Positions 47,966 through 56,519 are shown, numbered from the stretch's first letter. The stretch: 64,000 nucleotides of DNA from Microbulbifer aggregans (GCF_020524005.1 NZ_JAIVKK010000010.1:113267-177266), one strand, 5' to 3'. Notes: generated by a model not told the origin, from the sequence alone. A program made the numbers and translations.

Positions 47966-49150
47966 ATGTCCCGGCATCATCTCGATCACATCCTTGCACA
48001 GCGGCCAGCAGGGCGTTTGATGTCGGTGGATATACTGCGAGGGTTGGCCATCGCCGCTATGGTGCTGGTGAATAACCCGGGTAGCTGGTCTTATGTGTAC
48101 GCGCCGATGGCGCACGCACAATGGCACGGCTGGACGCCGACCGATGTTATTTTTCCGCTGTTTTTATTTGTGGTCGGCTTGTCGATTGTGCTCGCGACCG
48201 GGAAAAATGGCGAGTTTCCGCGGGTGGGGAAAACACAGTGGACGCGCGCGGTGAAACTCTTCGGCTTGGGTCTGTTCCTCGCAGTATTTTTCTACAACTT
48301 CCGTGATTCATCCTACAGCTGGCTCAATGATCGAGTAGAGGGTATTCGCTGGATGGGGGTGCTGCAGCGTATTGCACTGGTGTATATCGCCAGTTGCTAT
48401 CTGGTGCGCTGGCTGCCGGTGCCAGGACTGGTTGTTGCCGCGATCGCCTGCAGTCTGCTGCCGTGGCTGCTGATGCTGTGGATGCCCTATCAGGCTGATA
48501 GCGGTGAATTTTTTCGCGGACAGTTGCTGTTCGGCAATCACTTTTCTGCCTGGCTGGATCAGGCATTGTTTGGAAACCGGCACGTCTACTACCGCGACGC
48601 GCAGCCGTTTGCATTTGACCCGGAAGGGCTGCTTACTACCTTCCCCGCAATATCAACCTGTCTTCTCGGAATACTGGCCGGACTATCGTGGAAATGTGCC
48701 AGTGACGCCACACCGCAAAAACTCTGGAAGTATTGGCTGGTGTGGGGTGTTTTGATGTTTCTTGCTGGGCAGACCATGCATCCCTGGGTGCCAGTGAACA
48801 AGGCGCTTTGGTCGCCCAGTTTTGTTCTGGTTACCGCGGGTATATCGTTGATATTGCTGGCGGGGCTCTATTATTTGGTCGATATTCGCGAGCGACGCAG
48901 GGTGTTTGCACCTTTGCTGGTGCTTGGAGTGAATGCTATTGCGCTGTTTATGCTTGCTGGCGTTGTAGGGCGCCTGTTCATCATGATTCCTGTTGCCGAT
49001 ACGACGCTCAAAGGCTGGCTTTTTTCCAGCGTTTTCCAGCCATTGTTTGGTAGCTATGGTGGTTCGCTGGCTTTCGCAGCCTGCTGCCTCGGCCTCTTCT
49101 ACGGGGTCATGTGGCAGATGTATCGCAGGCGGATTTTCTGGAAGGTCTGA
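47966..49150 (+). CDS. NagX-like inner membrane protein (DUF5009/heparan-glucosaminide acetyltransferase-like)
   Basis: 394 aa, about ten hydrophobic segments. The start LMSVDILRGLAIAAMVLVNN and GWTPTDVIFPLFLFVVGLSI are typical of NagX/YeiB-like acyltransferase-family proteins, linked to GlcNAc use in Xanthomonas and relatives. Starts 3 bp after namZ. Conserved His residues in the second and third helices (AHAQWHGWTPTD) could serve in acetyl transfer as in human HGSNAT. Role in the island may be transacetylation or sugar passage across the inner membrane; uncertain. Confidence 0.85.
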   Translation: MSRHHLDHILAQRPAGRLMSVDILRGLAIAAMVLVNNPGSWSYVYAPMAHAQWHGWTPTDVIFPLFLFVVGLSIVLATGKNGEFPRVGKTQWTRAVKLFGLGLFLAVFFYNFRDSSYSWLNDRVEGIRWMGVLQRIALVYIASCYLVRWLPVPGLVVAAIACSLLPWLLMLWMPYQADSGEFFRGQLLFGNHFSAWLDQALFGNRHVYYRDAQPFAFDPEGLLTTFPAISTCLLGILAGLSWKCASDATPQKLWKYWLVWGVLMFLAGQTMHPWVPVNKALWSPSFVLVTAGISLILLAGLYYLVDIRERRRVFAPLLVLGVNAIALFMLAGVVGRLFIMIPVADTTLKGWLFSSVFQPLFGSYGGSLAFAACCLGLFYGVMWQMYRRRIFWKV

Positions 49151-49191
49151 GATAAGTGGCATTGTTGCCGTCTTAAGTGAGTGTCGATCTG

Positions 49192-50178
49192 TTAGCAGAC
49201 GGCTTCTTCCTCGCTGTTACCCGATCGCACTTTCGCTACCTGCGCTTTAGGGGCAGTTGTCATTCCGAGTGATTGCAGGGCCCGCCGCAGAAAACCATTC
49301 GCACTATTCAGTGCATTTTCAGCCTCCCGCCGTTCAAGCCCGCTCAGGATCATCATAATCGCGAGCTTTGCATTGTGCTCACACTGGCTGAGGACTCGGT
49401 CGGCTTCCTGGAAGTCCACGCCGGTTGCTTCCATTACGATACGGCGGGTACGGCTGACCAACTTTTTGTTGGTGGCTTTTACATCCACCATAAGGTTGTA
49501 AAAGCTTTTCCCCAGCCGAATCATGCTCGCGGTTGTAAGCATATTGAGCACCAGTTTCTGCGCGGTACCTGCTTTCATCCGAGTTGAGCCGGTGAGAATT
49601 TCCGGACCGACTTCCGGAAGTATGGCGATGTCCGCCTCCGCAGCGATGGCCGCGGCGCGATTACAGGAAAGTGCGACGGTGGCGCAACCCAGTTCCCGGG
49701 CATAGCGCAGGCCACCAATCACGTAGGGTGTGCGCCCGCTGGCGGCGATGCCGACAACCACATCGTCCGCTGTCAGCCCGATATTTTTCAGGTCTTCACC
49801 GCCGAGTTCGAAGCTGTCTTCGGCCCCTTCCTGAGCGCGATATATCGCCTCGCCGCCACCGGCGATCAGGGCGACGACCATATCTTCGCCGACGCCGTAG
49901 GTCGGTGGGCATTCCACGGCGTCGAGCACACCGAGCCTGCCGCTGGTACCCGCGCCCATGTAGATTAGCCTGGCACCGGATTTGAAAGCCCTTACGATGG
50001 CATCAACGGCGCGGGAAATTTGCGGGATTTCGCGGTAAACCGCAGGGGGAACCTCACGGTCGGCATCGTTGATCTTTAACAGGATTTCTTCTGTGGGGAG
50101 CAGGTCGATGTCTTGCGTGTCCGGATTGCGCGCTTCGCTGGCGAGTAGGGCCAATTCTTGAATCAGTTTGTCGTTCAT
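49192..50178 (-). CDS. murQ: N-acetylmuramic acid 6-phosphate etherase
   Basis: 328 aa SIS-domain enzyme. [21 protein letters not shown] (residues 75-95) carries the phosphosugar loop and the conserved Glu89, and EGAEDS (116-121) the second acidic region; [14 protein letters not shown] and SNRAAAIA follow. Cleaves the lactyl ether of MurNAc-6P to give GlcNAc-6P and D-lactate. The C-terminal UBA-like tail matches the E. coli length. Same strand as the kinase upstream (29 bp) and SSS transporter, giving a complete import-phosphorylate-cleave operon. Confidence 0.95.
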   Translation of the reverse strand: MNDKLIQELALLASEARNPDTQDIDLLPTEEILLKINDADREVPPAVYREIPQISRAVDAIVRAFKSGARLIYMGAGTSGRLGVLDAVECPPTYGVGEDMVVALIAGGGEAIYRAQEGAEDSFELGGEDLKNIGLTADDVVVGIAASGRTPYVIGGLRYARELGCATVALSCNRAAAIAAEADIAILPEVGPEILTGSTRMKAGTAQKLVLNMLTTASMIRLGKSFYNLMVDVKATNKKLVSRTRRIVMEATGVDFQEADRVLSQCEHNAKLAIMMILSGLERREAENALNSANGFLRRALQSLGMTTAPKAQVAKVRSGNSEEEAVC

Positions 50179-50207
50179 GGCGATGGTGAACTCTCCGAAG
50201 TTTAACC

Positions 50208-51098
50208 TTACGCAGTAAATGCCGGCGCTTTTTCCAGTCGGGCTTCTCTGCGAGCCAGCATACAGGCACCGTCGAGCGCGGTGCCGAACGGTGCAATGAT
50301 CTTCTGCTGATTGGCTTCGCAGAGAAATGGACTCAGTTTGTCAGCAAGCCCGCCCAGGAGGGTCAGGGGGAGATCCTGACCCTCGTTCGCTACGGTGATC
50401 AGGCGGTCAATTTCTCCGGCAGTTTTGGTAATGATTTCATTGGCGTGCTGACAGTCCGGTAAATGACTGAAAACCAGTGGCGCGAGCGCGGCATATTCCC
50501 GCGAACCGGATTCCCGCAGCCAGCGCAGGATGGCCGGTCGCTGTAAACCGACTTTCGCCATGATCTGCTTGCACAAAGTGCTGACGGCGCGTCCATGGAT
50601 ATCAAGTTCCCACAACAGTGTGCGCACGGCACTTTTGCCTATGGCCGCACCGCTGCCCTCATCGCCGATGGCAAGCCCCCAACCGCCGAACTGCCGGATG
50701 TGGCCGTCTCTGGACAGTCGAATGGCGACCGAGCCTGTCCCGATAGATACCACCACGATGGGAAGGCCTGCACCGGCGCCCAGGAGGGAGGTTTGGGCAT
50801 CAGAGGTGATGGTTACCTCGGCGAGCCCAAGGTCTTTCAGACGTGCGCTGAGTTGGCTGGCGGCTGCGGTGTCGCCCGCTCCGGCCAGTCCGCAAGCCAG
50901 TGACACCTGCTGCGGCTGAATATGATGCTTTGCCATCAATTCCCGACACAGGCCGATTACGGTGTTCACGGCACCGGCCAGGTCCTGGGTCAGGGAGCTC
51001 CCTCCGGCGCTGATTTCTATCAGGGTTTCCCGCTCGCGTCCCAGTCTGGCCAGGGTTTTGGTTCCACCGCCATCAATGCCAATAAAATATTCGCTCAT
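50208..51098 (-). CDS. BadF/BadG-family sugar kinase, probable MurNAc kinase (MurK-like)
   Basis: 296 aa ASKHA-fold kinase. Phosphate-1 loop [11 protein letters not shown] (residues 5-15), later [24 protein letters not shown] and [21 protein letters not shown]/BadF members phosphorylate GlcNAc or MurNAc. Position between the SSS symporter (4-bp overlap) and murQ indicates MurNAc 6-kinase activity, as in the MurT-MurK-MurQ set known from Tannerella; dual GlcNAc use is possible. Confidence 0.88.
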   Translation of the reverse strand: MSEYFIGIDGGGTKTLARLGRERETLIEISAGGSSLTQDLAGAVNTVIGLCRELMAKHHIQPQQVSLACGLAGAGDTAAASQLSARLKDLGLAEVTITSDAQTSLLGAGAGLPIVVVSIGTGSVAIRLSRDGHIRQFGGWGLAIGDEGSGAAIGKSAVRTLLWELDIHGRAVSTLCKQIMAKVGLQRPAILRWLRESGSREYAALAPLVFSHLPDCQHANEIITKTAGEIDRLITVANEGQDLPLTLLGGLADKLSPFLCEANQQKIIAPFGTALDGACMLARREARLEKAPAFTA

Positions 51099-52669
51099 GT
51101 TTTGATGCCTTTGAGTTCCGTCTCAAGGTGGGATCTTTCCGGCTTGCCCAGGCTGCAGACCGCGAAAGAAATCAGGGTGCCCGCGCACAGTTGCCAGGGA
51201 AATGCGATCTTCACCGGGTTCTCGCTGCCGGTCAGCATGGTGATCATCCAGGGTTGCTGGAGCATGGTGACCACAAACCCGGTGATCAGCGCCATGATTA
51301 CGCTGGTACTGCTGCCACGATTGGTGAACAGGACGGTAAAGAAAACGCCAAGCAGCCCTGAATATGCGAAGACCATGACGGAAAGGGCAAAGGTGATCAG
51401 TGGCAGATCACTGATCTGTTGCCAGTAGAAGCAGAGGATGGCCATAGCACTGAGACAGAGGGCGATCAGTACCATTCCGCAGCGCCCCGCGCCTACAAAG
51501 TGCGACGAAGGTTTGGTGATTTTCCTCCGCTCCAGCCAGTTTCGATAGAGGTCTTCCGTGAGCACGCTGGCCATCGAGTTGAGGCTGGAGTTCAGGGTGG
51601 ACAGAGCGGCTGCGATGACACCGATGGTAACCAGGCCGCGGAGGCCCGCCGGCATTTCGTGCAATACGTAATGCATAAACACGGTAATGTCGCCACCGCT
51701 TGGCGGCGTCACGCTCATTCCACCCAGCAGATTGGCTTTTTCGTAAAAGATATACAGCAGCAGGCCGATACTCATAAATACGGCCATGACTGGTACAACC
51801 AGAACCACAGAAAACAGTACGGCGCGTGCGCCGTCGCGGGGGGTCTTGCAGGTAAGCAGGCGCTGGGTAACGTCCTGGTCCAGACCAAACGCTGCGATGT
51901 TCAGCAAGATAAATCCGGTTAGGGTTGCCCAGACATTGAAGGGGTCTGCGAGGTTCCAGCTGGTATCGATCAACGTGAGTTTTGAGGCTTGTCCATCTCC
52001 GGGGTTGGCAAGTGCGTTCAGTATGTCGCCAGTATCAACCGGAATTTGCCATAGCAGGACGGACAGTACCGCGATGGCAGCGGTAACATACACCGCGCAT
52101 TGCAAGACATCGCTTTGAATCACCGAGCGCACGCCGCCAATCAGGGTTTGGAATAGCCCGACGGCTGCAAGCAGCAGCGTGGCGGTAATGACGTGCCCCG
52201 CGTCGATGTCGTTGAACAGGATCATGGAGACTGCGATAGCGGCCATGTAAAGCCGGGCACCACTGGCAAAGACGCGGCCTAACAGGTAGATACTGCCGGC
52301 GGCGTGCTTTGCAGGCTGGCCAAAGCGTGCTTGCAGCAGTTCATAGACGGTGGTGACTCGGCTGGCGTAAAAGCGGGGGATCAGTGTGCGGGCGACAATC
52401 ACCGCTGCGATTACAGCGCCAAGATTGGTAAACAGATAAGTGAGGTCGCCGCGATAACCCAGGTCGGGCCCACCGAGAAAGGTGGCGGCGGATTGCACCG
52501 TGGCCAGGGTTGAGATCGCCACCATCCACATCGGCATGGCATTTTTGGCGAGAAAATAATCGCGGCTGCTGTCTGTCTGGACCCGGCTGAAATAGTAGCC
52601 CGAGCCGGCGATGATCGCGGCATAGAGTGCAAAAATTGCCCAGTCCAGCTCGGTAAACTGCAGTTCCAT
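51095..52669 (-). CDS. Sodium:solute symporter (SSS family), probable MurNAc/amino sugar importer
   Basis: 524 aa, about 13-14 transmembrane segments. Typical SSS blocks: SSRDYFLAKNAMPMWMVAI, RFYASRVTTVYELLQARFG, GGVRSVIQSDVLQ, NIAAFGLDQDVTQRLLTCK and AALSTLNSSLNSMASVLTEDLY. First gene of the operon with the kinase and murQ. There is no MurP (PTS EIIBC) gene in the window, so this is the most likely route for free MurNAc into the cytoplasm. Start ATG 52669. Confidence 0.9.
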   Translation of the reverse strand: MELQFTELDWAIFALYAAIIAGSGYYFSRVQTDSSRDYFLAKNAMPMWMVAISTLATVQSAATFLGGPDLGYRGDLTYLFTNLGAVIAAVIVARTLIPRFYASRVTTVYELLQARFGQPAKHAAGSIYLLGRVFASGARLYMAAIAVSMILFNDIDAGHVITATLLLAAVGLFQTLIGGVRSVIQSDVLQCAVYVTAAIAVLSVLLWQIPVDTGDILNALANPGDGQASKLTLIDTSWNLADPFNVWATLTGFILLNIAAFGLDQDVTQRLLTCKTPRDGARAVLFSVVLVVPVMAVFMSIGLLLYIFYEKANLLGGMSVTPPSGGDITVFMHYVLHEMPAGLRGLVTIGVIAAALSTLNSSLNSMASVLTEDLYRNWLERRKITKPSSHFVGAGRCGMVLIALCLSAMAILCFYWQQISDLPLITFALSVMVFAYSGLLGVFFTVLFTNRGSSTSVIMALITGFVVTMLQQPWMITMLTGSENPVKIAFPWQLCAGTLISFAVCSLGKPERSHLETELKGIKT

Positions 52670-52716
52670 CTTGTTGGGTGCTCTTCCGGCATTAGCCCGT
52701 TCGCAGCTGGCGGGCC

Positions 52717-52761
52717 AACTAAATTATTCTTAGATTGTTCTTGTATTGGTATCATTTATTC
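52717..52761. promoter_or_regulatory. Island operator pair between SSS symporter and second RpiR gene
   Basis: AACTAAATTATTC at 52717-52729 and GTATCATTTATTC at 52749-52761, each 11 of 13 to the consensus, centres 32 bp apart in the divergent promoter region. Suggests repression of murQ operon and autoregulation. Confidence 0.65.
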
Positions 52762-52854
52762 TTCGGGTGCGCAAAGTATTTTCCATTGGTAGCGCTATTG
52801 GGACGGGGTGAATGACGCCACGGCGTCTGGTGTGCCCGGAGAAGGGGGAAAGAT

Positions 52855-53706
52855 ATGGGTTCTTTGGCGAAAATTCGCGCGATGCGCAATGGCATGTCGA
52901 ATCACGAGCGACGTATTGCCGACTACCTGCTCGACAATGCCGATGCTGTCCGCAGTCATTCGTCGAAATGCCTGGCAGAAAGGATCGGCGTGTCCCAGTC
53001 GAGCGTGGTGAAGTTCAGCCAAAAGCTCGGCTACAGGGGATATTCGGACTTCAAGCTCTCACTGACGGAGTCAGTGGCGCGGTCGGCAATGTTACCGAAA
53101 GCCATTCACGGGGATATCTCCAGTGATGACGATGTTAATACTGTGGCGCAGAAGTTAATTGAGCGGAAGAATCTTGCCCTGAATGAAACACTGCTGATCA
53201 ACAGTGAAGAAGTACTGCTGGAGGCGGTGGACAAGTTGAGCTCGGCCGGCCGGATTGTGCTTGCGGGCGTGGGCGCATCTTCCCTGGTTGCCCGGGATCT
53301 GGCCTTCAAACTGATGAAGCTGGGGAAGTCAGTAATTGCGGAAAGTGATACCCATGTACAGGTGGCAAATGCCGCAACACTGGGGGCGGGAGATCTGGTT
53401 CTTGCCATTTCCGAATCGGGATTGACTCAGGATGTTATCCGGGTGGCCGAGACCGCCTCTGCGCAGGGAGCGGAAATCATTTCGCTTACCCGTTATTCAA
53501 GGAATCCCCTGACGGCGCTCGCCACTGTCAAACTGTTCTGTGTCGCCAATGAGTCCGAAGCGCGGAGTTCCTCGATCCTTGCTCGTACGGCCCAGTTTAT
53601 GGTGACCGACATGCTCTTTATTCTGATGTCACAGCGGGATGAGCAGGCAAAAGACATGTTTGATCGCAGCCGCCAAGCGGTGAATATTTTTCGCCGGCAA
53701 GAATAA
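52855..53706 (+). CDS. murR: RpiR/MurR-family transcriptional regulator with intact SIS domain
   Basis: 283 aa, RBS GGGGGAAAG. HTH 1-75 with residues 45-63 identical to the regulator at 39863. SIS domain keeps the phosphosugar loops GVGASSLVARDLA (138-150) and ISESGLTQDV (185-194), as needed for MurNAc-6P sensing in MurR. Divergent from the symporter-kinase-murQ operon, the usual MurR position. I give it the name by function; distinction from other RpiR proteins needs experiment. Confidence 0.85.
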   Translation: MGSLAKIRAMRNGMSNHERRIADYLLDNADAVRSHSSKCLAERIGVSQSSVVKFSQKLGYRGYSDFKLSLTESVARSAMLPKAIHGDISSDDDVNTVAQKLIERKNLALNETLLINSEEVLLEAVDKLSSAGRIVLAGVGASSLVARDLAFKLMKLGKSVIAESDTHVQVANAATLGAGDLVLAISESGLTQDVIRVAETASAQGAEIISLTRYSRNPLTALATVKLFCVANESEARSSSILARTAQFMVTDMLFILMSQRDEQAKDMFDRSRQAVNIFRRQE

Positions 53707-53740
53707 TCACGCCAACTGTAGGTCTGTCGCAATATTCGGG

Positions 53741-53770
53741 TTGAATTACTGTGTTTGGAATAATATATTC
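53741..53770 (+). promoter_or_regulatory. Promoter with island operator over the -10 box
   Basis: TTGAAT (53741-53746), 17-bp spacer, TATATT (53764-53769). The operator GAATAATATATTC at 53758-53770 (12 of 13) covers the -10 box, the classic repressor arrangement. Confidence 0.55.
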
Positions 53771-53775
53771 CTTGT

Positions 53776-53935
53776 GTCTGCATTTTTTGCGATAACTTGT
53801 TTCTGGAAGAGGGCGGGTTTGAAGCGATGTGGGCGCGGACTTCTTTTAATAGAAGTCTATTCACCTTGTACCTCCAATTCTGAGGTCTCTATTTCGTGGA
53901 ATTGGTTTTGGGGCCTCGTGGGGCCCCATTTTTTT
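53776..53935 (+). ncRNA. Candidate regulated small RNA
   Basis: About 160 nt between the operator-controlled promoter and an intrinsic terminator, with no credible ORF. Contains a hairpin at 53838-53857 (GACTTCT, loop TTTAAT, AGAAGTC) and ends in the GGGGCC/GGCCCC terminator. It might also be just the 3' end of the murR-like message; the promoter is what suggests an independent transcript. Confidence 0.35.
53910..53935 (+). terminator. Intrinsic terminator right of murR-like gene
   Basis: GGGGCC, loop TCGTGG, GGCCCC then ATTTTTTT. Confidence 0.85.
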
Positions 53936-54087
53936 CCCCTGTCCCCCATAACCTGTACCCGTAAAACCTACACCTGCAGCACTTGCACCAGCGTCTACTT
54001 CCTCTATTACTTCCTCATATAGATTTCGCACACAGCCGGGTGCTTTGCCTGATTGCTGGCTGGGGCGCTATCCTTGCCGAAAAAGTG

Positions 54088-54621
54088 ATGTCAGCTAAAG
54101 GTACGGAAGTGTCTCTGGAAAAGGAAATAGCAGCTCTGTCGGCCAGTTTGGGACAAAAACTGCAGGCATTGGGGTGGCAGGTGACGACGGCCGAATCTTG
54201 TACTGGCGGTGCTATCGCCGCCGCGATTACTTCTGTGGCGGGCTCATCCGGCTGGTTTGAGGGCGCGATTGTCAGCTATGCCAATCGCATAAAACGCGAT
54301 CTTCTTGGCGTGGATCAGAAGGATCTTGATGAGTTTGGGGCGGTCAGTGAACCGGTGGTACGACAGATGGCCATGGGGGTGTTGAACCGTTTGGACGCCA
54401 ATCTTTCCGTCGCGGTCAGTGGCATTGCCGGGCCGGATGGCGGCAGTGAGGAGAAGCCAGTTGGAACGGTTTGGATTGCCTGGGCTCACGGTGAAGGGCA
54501 GGAACCGATGACCATCGATGCCCGCCGCTTGCAACTAAGCGGGAGCAGGCATGAAATCCAGGCCCGGACGGTTGTCGAGGCCTTGAAAGGCTTACTGATT
54601 ATCGTGGCAGAACACGAATGA
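54088..54621 (+). CDS. pncC: CinA C-terminal domain protein / nicotinamide-nucleotide amidase
   Basis: 177 aa from ATG 54088 (GTG 54085 or upstream starts possible; the frame is open to 53983). Single CinA domain: TAESCTGGAIAAAIT with the catalytic Ser, SGWFEGAIVSYANRIKRDLLGV, AVSGIAGPDGGSEEKPVGTVWIAW. Deamidates NMN in NAD recycling. Directly before recA, a conserved order in Gammaproteobacteria. Confidence 0.9.
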   Translation: MSAKGTEVSLEKEIAALSASLGQKLQALGWQVTTAESCTGGAIAAAITSVAGSSGWFEGAIVSYANRIKRDLLGVDQKDLDEFGAVSEPVVRQMAMGVLNRLDANLSVAVSGIAGPDGGSEEKPVGTVWIAWAHGEGQEPMTIDARRLQLSGSRHEIQARTVVEALKGLLIIVAEHE

Positions 54622-54669
54622 CCGGTTCTATTCGGGCGGTGACTGCGCAGCTCTGTATCAATTCCGGAT

Positions 54670-54689
54670 TACTGGTTGCTTATACAGTA
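54670..54689 (+). promoter_or_regulatory. LexA (SOS) box upstream of recA
   Basis: TACTGG-TTGCTTAT-ACAGTA matches taCTGT-N8-ACAGta with one change (CTGG). It lies 54 bp before the recA start, in the place expected for SOS control. Confidence 0.8.
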
Positions 54690-54743
54690 ACTTTTCTCTA
54701 AGCTTCCCACCCATCACCAATCTTAAAGTACATGGGAAAGGTC

Positions 54744-55775
54744 ATGGATTCCAACAAAGACAAGGCTTTACAGGCGGCGCTGTCACAAATTGAGCGCCAG
54801 TTCGGCAAGGGCACCGTTATGCGGATGGGGGAGAAGGAGCGCGAGCGCATCCCTGCGATCTCCACCGGTTCTCTGGGCCTTGACGTAGCCTTGGGCATTG
54901 GCGGTCTGCCTCGTGGCCGGATTGTTGAAATCTACGGCCCGGAATCCTCGGGTAAAACCACCCTGACCCTGCAGGTCATCGCTGAAGCCCAGCGCAAGGG
55001 TGGTACCTGTGCGTTTGTGGATGCCGAGCACGCTCTCGACCCGATCTATGCCGAAAAGTTGGGCGTAAACGTAGATGAGCTGATCGTCTCCCAGCCGGAT
55101 ACCGGTGAGCAGGCCCTGGAAGTGGCCGACATGCTGGTGCGCTCCGGTGCGGTAGACGTACTTGTAGTCGACTCCGTGGCAGCCCTGACGCCCCGTGCGG
55201 AAATTGAAGGCGAAATGGGTGACTCCCACGTTGGTCTGCAGGCACGTCTGATGTCCCAGGCTCTGCGTAAGCTGACCGGTAACATCAAGAACACCAACAC
55301 CCTGTGCGTTTTCATTAACCAGATCCGTATGAAGATCGGTGTAATGTTCGGTTCCCCGGAGACCACTACCGGTGGTAACGCGCTCAAGTTCTACTCTTCC
55401 GTACGCCTGGATATCCGTCGCATTGGCTCCGTCAAAGAGGGCGACGAGGTGGTAGGTAACGAAACCCGCGTCAAAGTGGTCAAGAATAAGGTGGCGCCGC
55501 CGTTCAAGCAGGCGGAGTTCCAGATTATGTACGGCGAAGGTACCAACCTGCTGGGCGAACTTATCGATTACGGCGTAAAACTGGGCCTGATCGACAAAGC
55601 CGGCGCATGGTACAGCTACAAAGGCGACAAGATCGGCCAGGGCAAGGCTAATGCGGCCAAGTTCCTGAAAGAGAATGAGGATATCCGCAACGAGATTGAA
55701 AGCCAGTTGCGCACCCAGCTGCTGGGTGAGCTGGCGCCGGTACAGCCGCAAGCCGCGGAAGCTGCGGAAGACTGA
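54744..55775 (+). CDS. recA: Recombinase A
   Basis: 343 aa from ATG 54744 (MDSNKDKAL): GGGAAAGG lies 5 nt upstream, better than ATG 54732. Walker A GPESSGKT at residues 65-72, Walker [13 protein letters not shown]2 and [28 protein letters not shown] strand exchange and LexA coprotease. Followed by recX after 2 bp. Confidence 0.97.
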   Translation: MDSNKDKALQAALSQIERQFGKGTVMRMGEKERERIPAISTGSLGLDVALGIGGLPRGRIVEIYGPESSGKTTLTLQVIAEAQRKGGTCAFVDAEHALDPIYAEKLGVNVDELIVSQPDTGEQALEVADMLVRSGAVDVLVVDSVAALTPRAEIEGEMGDSHVGLQARLMSQALRKLTGNIKNTNTLCVFINQIRMKIGVMFGSPETTTGGNALKFYSSVRLDIRRIGSVKEGDEVVGNETRVKVVKNKVAPPFKQAEFQIMYGEGTNLLGELIDYGVKLGLIDKAGAWYSYKGDKIGQGKANAAKFLKENEDIRNEIESQLRTQLLGELAPVQPQAAEAAED

Positions 55776-55777
55776 TT

Positions 55778-56368
55778 TTGTCTTTTTTTTCCGACACGCC
55801 GACAGGGCCGTTAGCTGCCCTGTCGGGCGATTCCCCTGATCCCGCCTCCAATCCTTCTTCAGAGTCCGAACATAAACAGGCCCGTCAGGCCATGTTCACC
55901 GCTGCAATCGATCTGCTGTCGCGCCGCGAGCACTCCTGCCGCGAGTTGCGGCAAAAGCTGGCGCCAAAATTCCCCGACACCGATATTGAGCCGGTTCTTC
56001 AGCGCTTGCAGGAGCTGAATTACCAATCCGACCAGCGGTTTGCCGAAGTCTTCGCGCGCTCACGGGTTCAGCGTGGGCAGGGCCCATTGCGCATCCGGCA
56101 AGAGCTGCAGTTGCGTGGGATCGGTAGCGCAATGGTGCAGGCAAGTATGGAGCGGTTGGCGCAGGACGTTGACTGGTTCGAGCTCGCGGCGGAACAGTTA
56201 CTGCGTAAGTTCCGGCGCCCCGTGAGTGATGCCCTCCCGCGGGAGCAACAGCTCAAAGAGCGTGCGCGCCGGCAACGCTATCTGGCGTATCGCGGTTTTT
56301 CCGGTGACTCGGTGCGCTACGCCATCGAGGAATTGGACCGCCAGTGCGAGGACGCTGGATCCTGGTAG
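55778..56368 (+). CDS. recX: Regulatory protein RecX
   Basis: RecX helical repeats: AAIDLLSRREHSCRELRQKL, VLQRLQELNYQSDQRFAEVF, RVQRGQGPLRIRQELQLRGI. Modulates RecA filaments. Start uncertain: the in-frame TTG at 55778 gives 196 aa with a low-complexity N-terminus (DSPDPASNPSSESEHKQ), while ATG 55892 gives 158 aa, near the usual size but trimming the first helix closely. A 10-bp hairpin CCGACAGGGC/GCCCTGTCGG lies at 55799-55828 in the first part. Confidence 0.85.
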   Translation: MSFFSDTPTGPLAALSGDSPDPASNPSSESEHKQARQAMFTAAIDLLSRREHSCRELRQKLAPKFPDTDIEPVLQRLQELNYQSDQRFAEVFARSRVQRGQGPLRIRQELQLRGIGSAMVQASMERLAQDVDWFELAAEQLLRKFRRPVSDALPREQQLKERARRQRYLAYRGFSGDSVRYAIEELDRQCEDAGSW

Positions 56369-56519
56369 AAAGCGTGCGGGGCGGTCAGGTAGCCAACCAG
56401 GGTTTGCCATGCTGGCCCGGACTGGCGCCCGTAGCTATATTGCCTGTGACTATATTCAATGTGCAGATGGCGGAAGCCCGGCTTCTGCCTGCCAGATAGA
56501 ATAAATAGCAGGCACCCGC

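Larger units (their letters stand above)
53707..54087. other. Intergenic region right of murR-like gene, holding a candidate small RNA
   Basis: 381 bp. Left half: promoter with operator (53741-53770), small hairpin and terminator described separately. An open frame at 53741-54022 starts at TTG, has odd composition and crosses the terminator, so I do not call it. The rest (53936-54087) is the leader of the cinA-like gene. Confidence 0.6.

Noticed and set aside
53741..54022. 93-codon frame after the murR-like gene
   Set aside because: TTG start, no RBS, odd composition and it crosses an intrinsic terminator.
55799..55828. Hairpin as recA terminator
   Set aside because: The T-run precedes rather than follows the stem, so it does not fit an intrinsic terminator for recA.
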